Assembly (NCBI GenBank): GCA_963277665.1
Contig: OY728125.1
Span: 1,713,758,889 to 1,713,822,888, forward strand
DNA length: 64,000 bases
From: Viscum album
Taxonomy: Eukaryota > Streptophyta > Magnoliopsida > Santalales > Viscaceae
Direction of reading: 5' to 3'
The notes beneath the pieces were generated by a model. It was not told the DNA's origin and ran no database searches. It saw nothing but the letters and a program-made list of their open reading frames with translations. Of the stretch, positions 59,073-64,000 are shown piece by piece; the first letter of the stretch is position 1; each line of letters starts with the position of its first letter. The position numbers and the translations under genes are program-made.

Positions 59073-60640
59073 AAAAAGAGTCAGTAACACTACTACTTTA
59101 AAAGAAAGAAATGGAAGTAAAAAAGTTCACCCGAGTTAACCCATACTTGGATTCCATGTAGGAAAACATGGACATGGAGGAGAAAACAAAGGGTCACGTT
59201 CTGAGGGAGAGTGATAGAAAACATGACTAGGAGAAAGTTAACAATAAGAAAATCACAAACTTATGATGTGTGTAAATGGTCATTGATTACCCGGTAGGAA
59301 ACTTAAACCAACAATGTTTTTGTTTTACATTCATTTTAATAATTTTGAGGAATTCATTTACTACATAGAATAAAAACATAAGGAAATATATTTACCTTCA
59401 ATTATAGTTTCATCCTTTAACAAGTTTATATCAAAACTAATCTTTTCTCCAAATGATGAGCATTCAAAACTACGTGGTCTCATCAAAACACAGGAATCAA
59501 CTTCTAGAGAATCACATAATCCACAAAAGATTAACTATCTATTTCTTCTATCTTTAAGCATTATCCCAAAAACACAAGGGGTAAGATAAAACAACTCTTC
59601 AAAAAGAAAGAATCCCATAGGAAGGGAAACTACTTTTAAATCTTCAAAATTCCACGGTACTACCCAAAGTTCATCATAGACCATTCCATAAATAATTGTC
59701 CTTAAAAATTCCTCAAAATAAACCAAACTAAGATTGAAACCCAAATACAAGAAGGATTTGATAACATAGTCTTCCAAAATAAACTTCATCATTCATCTCC
59801 AAACAACATCAACCACTCCTAACATCTTATAACAAAATTAGCTAACCTAAACATATTTTCCCCAAGATAGGTTAATAATTTCTATAAGTAACCTATATTA
59901 CCATAATTTCACCTTAAATTCATCTATTCTTCAAAATAGAAGTCAAACTTTATTCCTCAAAGAAAATACCGTAGTAATCTATTTACCTCGATCAAATAGA
60001 GTTCCCAAAATAGTGAACGTCTTCCAAAATAATAATAATATTTTAATCCCTTAATCATCTATGTCATATTAATATGGGAATCATCACATTTCCTATCACA
60101 TTGGTTGTTGGTACATGTTCTTCCATTTCCCACCATCAACTACGAAAAGAAAGTACAAATAGGGGCTTGGATACTTAGCCAATGACCATTAAATGGAAAC
60201 TTTAAGCATAAAAGGATAAACTTGTAGAAGGAAAGTATACCCTAACTTGTGATCCCCTAGGTTCCAATCTAGGTTATCAATGATCATATATTCTTATTTG
60301 AATCTTTATTTTATTTTATCTTCATTCCATTAATAATGGTTCATACTAAGCTTATGAATTTACCAAAGCATATCCCCCAGGAGTGTCGTAACCAAGAGTA
60401 CAGCAAGACCCATTGTCGTGTACCAGTTCTCGTTCGAGTCTAGCTCAAAGCAGTGTTTTCAGGATTTACCCCTATGTACATTTGTGCCAGAGCCACCTCT
60501 ACCTGCTCGTATCCAGACAGGGATGTATTTACTTGGCAAGCCCTTACTCAATACTCACCAAAATACCAGGAAGATTTCCTATATTTAAACTTTTCTATAG
60601 GTTTCTTCCTAAAGTTTTCATATCCTAATTTCCACAAATA

Positions 60641-60658
60641 ACTAATACATATACCAAC
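60641..60658 (-). other. Gy-4 primer-binding site, degenerate
   Basis: Minus strand GTTGGTATATGTATTAG immediately follows the LTR. TTGGTAT matches the Gy-3 site and the initiator methionine tRNA complement; the rest has diverged. Confidence 0.65.
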
Positions 60659-62078
60659 TATAGCATCCCGTCTTTTTATAACATAACTTTTCATTACATT
60701 TTACAAAACCGATGATCTTTAAGGTTTAGAGTTTTGGAAACTAGGAACTTAAAACATGAAAACATAAAACATTCTTCTTAAACACTTGAAAGGATTATCC
60801 TCATGTTAATCCTAGGTTCATTACTACATCTCATAACCAGAGAACATAAATCAAAAGAAAGGGTGAGCAGAAGGCCCAGTAACGGAAACAAGGGAAACAT
60901 TTAACTTGCGAACTTGAGATACATCAATAAAGTCATGAAAAAGAACTTTAAGGCATGAGAAAGAATTCATGAGGCATAACATAATAAAAATAATGTATTT
61001 CATAACATTAAGATGTGGCTACATCATTTAACATAGAAAATCATAAACATATCACCACGGTCCATCCCCAAGGTGTCATTTGAAAATTACCAAGGTTATT
61101 CACCAAGATATCGTGAAAATTGTAATCTCTAGTGGTTACATCATTACCCAATGCATTGGAGAGCTATCAGGGCGCACCCTTAAATTTTCCTATATTATCA
61201 TGTGATCCACATATATCATCATAAATCATTTCATAAACAACCCATATAGCATAAAATAAATGGGTTTCATTTCATAATCATAACGTTTTAAAAACTGCTT
61301 TAAGGACATGATCTTTACGTCACTTTAAACCCACCGAAGGAGAGAGGGTCTCATGTATGTAAATCCTAGACTTAAAAATAGAACATTTTGGAATATATGT
61401 GAATACCCTTTTATAATGAATATATTTGATTATTCACTTAATAAAATAAAATAATTTGAGAAAAAGAGAGAGACATTTGGGATGGAAATTCTGCAGCATA
61501 ACGGCTATGTTTCGGGGTTTTAGAAAACATTGAAAAGAGAGGGGACATAGGTCACCCACTCATAAATGATCCAAATAACAGTATATGGATATAATATAAT
61601 GGATATAAGAACATGGTAATGAGATTTTAATGACATACCATATGAAATTAAAAACATGGAGGGAAGACAAAAAAATAAGATTTCTCTTATGAAAATTCGG
61701 CAGCCTAACGGCGTCTCTTAAACTTCAACAAAATGAATTGAAGAGATCAAATAGTGTCTCTCATCATATGAAAATAGAAGATCAGTATGATAGATATAGA
61801 GATCATACCCCAACATAATAAAAAGGAACTTTAAATACTTTACATGAAAGTAGATCTTTGAAAAAGAGAAGGGTGAAAGAATCCCCTTAAAATTCGGCAG
61901 CCTAACGTCGCCACTTAAACATTCTTAAAACGAATTGATGAGAGAAAGAGGGGATCTCTCATAATATAAACAATAAAAGGGCAGTAATATGAATATATAA
62001 GAACATCCTCCAAAATATGAACATGGAGTATAAAATAAATGACATAAAAGAGATTACTTGAAAAGAAAGAGAGAGGTC

Positions 62079-62093
62079 GGATCCCTTACCTTA
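62079..62093 (-). promoter_or_regulatory. Splice-donor-like motif in the Gy-4 5' LTR
   Basis: TAAGGTAAGGGATCC on the minus strand. In a transcript started after the TATA box at 62226-62235 this donor would lie roughly 115 nt from the 5' end. Confidence 0.55.
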
Positions 62094-62225
62094 AAACGTA
62101 ACTCTTAAAACTCAATGGTTGGGACCTTGGGGGATTGGGGCACCTTGGGAGGACTCCTTGGGAGGTAATGATACCAGAACTTCATTGAGAATGATTTTGG
62201 ATTCCAAAGGATGAGATAATGGCTT

Positions 62226-62235
62226 GGTATTTATA
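62226..62235 (-). promoter_or_regulatory. TATA box in the Gy-4 5' LTR
   Basis: CCTATAAATACC on the minus strand, identical to the other LTR and to the Gy-3 LTRs over TATAAATACC. Confidence 0.75.
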
Positions 62236-63186
62236 GGGAAAGTGAGGGGACAAGGCATTAATGGCCAAGGGACACCTCATAAGTGGGTTTCTCAAAACCA
62301 TGTGCTCTCCCTTGATATTTCCCATGAAGTTAGGCCACATGGGGCCCCCAATACTATAATTAATCACCTTTGGTCGTCCAACCCTTAAAATATCTCATGA
62401 AATCACCATGACACAGTTATGATGACATTAAACATACCGAAACCCTAAAACTGATTTTTTTTTTACTATTCACTGAAAATTCATCTTTCTCAAAAAAATC
62501 CCAAAATTTCACCTTAAGCAAATATCGACGCTGTGATTACAAATATGAACTCTATTTTATAAAAATAATTTTCTAAATATTTTTAATTTAATTTTTAAAT
62601 TAAAACACTATTCACAGAAAAATCATTTTTTTCAGAAAAAACCCCCAAAAATTACCATAACATAATATCGATGCTCTGAGTTCAAAAATGAAATCCATTT
62701 TATAAAAATAATTTTCTAAATATTTTTAATTTAATTTTTAATTAAAAAACACTATTCACCCGAAAAAGATAATACTTGAATAATAATTTATGAAACCGTT
62801 ATTTAACCATTTTATTGAATCACATTACTTAATCAAGGCCCCTAGTTTATTTGAATACTTTCTTTAAGTGAGATTACTAATCCATTTGGTCACATTACTA
62901 ATCCTAAGCATAAAATCACTATTCATAATTTACTATTCATCAAAAATTAAGTTGATCTTATTAGACTCTAAATTTCGTACTGAACATAATTGTAGAAGAC
63001 CATTTTTCGAAAATCATAACACATTTTTAATTATTTAAGGTTTACCTAAACATTTTTAAAATATCCTTTCTCTAAATTTCATCAAAAATATGCCTACTAT
63101 ATTTATCCGGACATTTAAAAAATCATAAACTTCATCATAAGAAGAAATCAAAATTTTTATTTAAAACAAAGGATTACATATGGCAG

Positions 63187-63456
63187 TCACGGTCTCCTTA
63201 CATAGCCCCTTATCACACCAGCATAGGACCTAAGTGTAAGGTGTTCTAAGGTGAGAGAATCCGAGGGAGGCTCAGCCAACATCGCACGAGTAGTAATTTC
63301 AATCAGTTTGAACTTCTCGTAAAGGCGATTCCATTCTAGATTCACATGATGAAGTTCGGCTTGGGTTTGGTCCAGAGTAAGGCCCAGTGGTGCTACCTCC
63401 TTCCCATGTTCTGTTAGATGGGCTTCGATCGGTCCAAGACTACTGGGTGAGGCCAT
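63187..63456 (-). CDS. Open 89-codon frame inside the Gy-4 5' LTR, function unknown
   Basis: Same length and ends as the frame at 58490-58759 (MASPSSLGPIEAHLTE start, GVIRGYVRRP end). Differences are scattered and include conservative changes, such as Lys/Glu in the GK(K/E)V segment and Leu/Glu in LTL(G/E)HLTLR. No stop has entered in either copy. The start is the first ATG, preceded by an AT-rich leader with in-frame stops. I do not recognise the protein. Confidence 0.55.
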   Translation of the reverse strand: MASPSSLGPIEAHLTEHGKEVAPLGLTLDQTQAELHHVNLEWNRLYEKFKLIEITTRAMLAEPPSDSLTLEHLTLRSYAGVIRGYVRRP

Positions 63457-63691
63457 CGAATCTTCTTTTTATATTAATTAACCAAGATTACTTGTATTTA
63501 GAGACAATAATCAAAACGTTTAGTTTCTAGTGGTCATATTGACCAATGGTCATATAACAGTCAAAACCCAATGGTCTCATTTTAATTATACTCATGCTAT
63601 CAAATGAAACATTTTTGTTGAGTATAAAAATAAAATAAAATAACACACAAAATTAGGAAGCAAGATTTATTCAAAATTTCGGGTCGTTACA

Positions 63692-64000
63692 TCTATCTCA
63701 TGAAATATAAATATTTACCCAATTCATTATAGGGGGATATAGGTCCCACACATCTTATAATGAAATCATACATATGAGTTCCAGGAGATCATAAACAATC
63801 ATATCATAACCCATGAAATGAAATGGGTGTCATAAAAATGAAATCATATCATAACATTTGGAAAATAGACAGGATTCATAATCATTTCATCAATGAATTA
63901 CCCATGGAAAGAAGTGGTTTTCAAAAGTATATACCTCATTAAAAATAAATAGGTTTCAAAAAAATATAACCCATGAAAAATAATCAAGTTCCATAAACAT
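63692..64000 (-). repeat. TCTAT duplication, then LTR-like sequence (Gy-5 continued)
   Basis: After the TCTAT duplication the sequence has words typical of this LTR group (CCCATGAAATGAAATGGGTGTCAT resembling ATAAATGGGTTTCATTTCATAATCATAAC of Gy-4), continuing the older LTR seen at 55481-55963. It runs off the window. Confidence 0.5.

Larger units (their letters stand above)
58995..60658 (-). other. Gy-4 interior, no pol
   Basis: About 1.66 kb. The part at 60060-60650 is similar to the 5' leader and start of gag of Gy-3 (37430-38020), for example TAATGGTTCATA and CAGGGATGTATTT. The rest has no recognisable domain. A frame at 59535-59792 (-) of 85 codons is hydrophobic and matches nothing I know. 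The GC-richer patch at 60370-60540 is part of the leader; I checked it for a tRNA and found none. Confidence 0.6.
55964..63691 (-). mobile_element. Gy-4: recently inserted Ty3-type LTR element lacking pol
   Basis: Two nearly identical LTRs (55964-58994, 60659-63691) flank 1664 bp. On the minus strand the LTR starts TGTAACGACCCGAAATTTTG, a common start in plant Ty3 chromoviruses. A purine tract lies upstream of the left LTR and a degenerate initiator tRNA-Met primer site after the right LTR, so the right copy is the 5' LTR. The 5-bp duplication TCTAT is perfect. The interior near the primer site resembles the same region of Gy-3, but no RT, RNase H or integrase is present, so it must have been moved by enzymes made elsewhere. 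The close similarity of the LTRs makes it the youngest element in the window. Confidence 0.92.
60659..63691 (-). repeat. Gy-4 5' LTR (right copy)
   Basis: 3033 bp, nearly identical to 55964-58994. The right plus-strand edge is GGGTCGTTACA followed by the TCTAT duplication. It contains the promoter that would drive the element. Confidence 0.93.

Noticed and set aside
59535..59792. 85-codon hydrophobic frame in Gy-4 as a retroviral envelope-like gene
   Set aside because: No signal peptide, cleavage site or cysteine pattern, and it lies in sequence without similarity to any coding region; most likely chance.
60430..60450. GTTCGAGTCTAGCTC resembling a tRNA B box
   Set aside because: No A box or cloverleaf arms could be built upstream; it lies in the Gy-4 leader, which has a diverged counterpart in Gy-3.

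Overview
This window looks like intergenic DNA from a flowering plant with a large, repeat-rich genome. It is strongly AT-rich, and I can support no intact host gene, tRNA, rRNA or other cellular gene in it. Almost everything I recognise is transposable-element DNA, mostly old and full of stop codons. The evidence for a plant is the mixture of families: CACTA (En/Spm) elements with an intron-containing TNPD-type transposase, Ty3 chromoviruses with a C-terminal chromodomain, an Athila/Tat-type integrase, and a Ty1/copia RNase H. I cannot name the species.

The layout is a set of nested insertions. The oldest readable layer is a + strand Ty3 chromovirus, Gy-1. Its RNase H end and integrase start lie at about 16490-16870, the rest of its integrase and its chromodomain at about 20655-21875, and its 3' LTR at 21895-24246, resuming at about 49388. 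Three insertions split it. Cact-1 (from the left edge to about 16493) is a CACTA element with transposase remnants at about 1.2-5.7 kb, a probable Ulp1-like protease fragment near 7.0 kb and a long 177-bp tandem array at about 11.0-15.9 kb. An unidentified T-rich segment (about 16872-20655) itself carries a small CACTA element, Cact-2 (17001-18764, TSD TAA). Gy-2 (24247-49382) is a gag-only Ty3-like element with LTRs of about 3.05 kb.

Gy-2 was in turn split twice. Gy-3 is a minus-strand chromovirus at about 30322-40696 with recognisable gag, protease, RT, RNase H, integrase and chromodomain. Cact-3 is a CACTA element at 40894-46347, inserted just inside the Gy-2 3' LTR, and it carries the same 177-bp array in inverted orientation.

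To the right are an unassigned stretch (49.5-51.8 kb), an Athila-like integrase remnant on the minus strand (51.77-52.76 kb), and a Ty1/copia RNase H with its PPT and 3' LTR (about 52.8-55.3 kb, minus strand). The youngest element is Gy-4 (55964-63691). It has two nearly identical 3.03-kb LTRs, a perfect TCTAT target duplication, a PPT, a PBS and only 1.66 kb of internal sequence without pol. It sits inside the LTR of another related element.

The most interesting signals are these. The 177-bp array is carried by CACTA elements and has a regular seven-unit higher-order structure in one copy and a three-unit structure in the other. An 89-codon reading frame lies inside the LTRs of Gy-4 and is recognisable in the much older Gy-1 LTR. 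In five LTR copies a TATA box is followed at about 145 nt by a splice-donor-like motif. All family calls come from reading translations and motifs by eye; no database search was possible.
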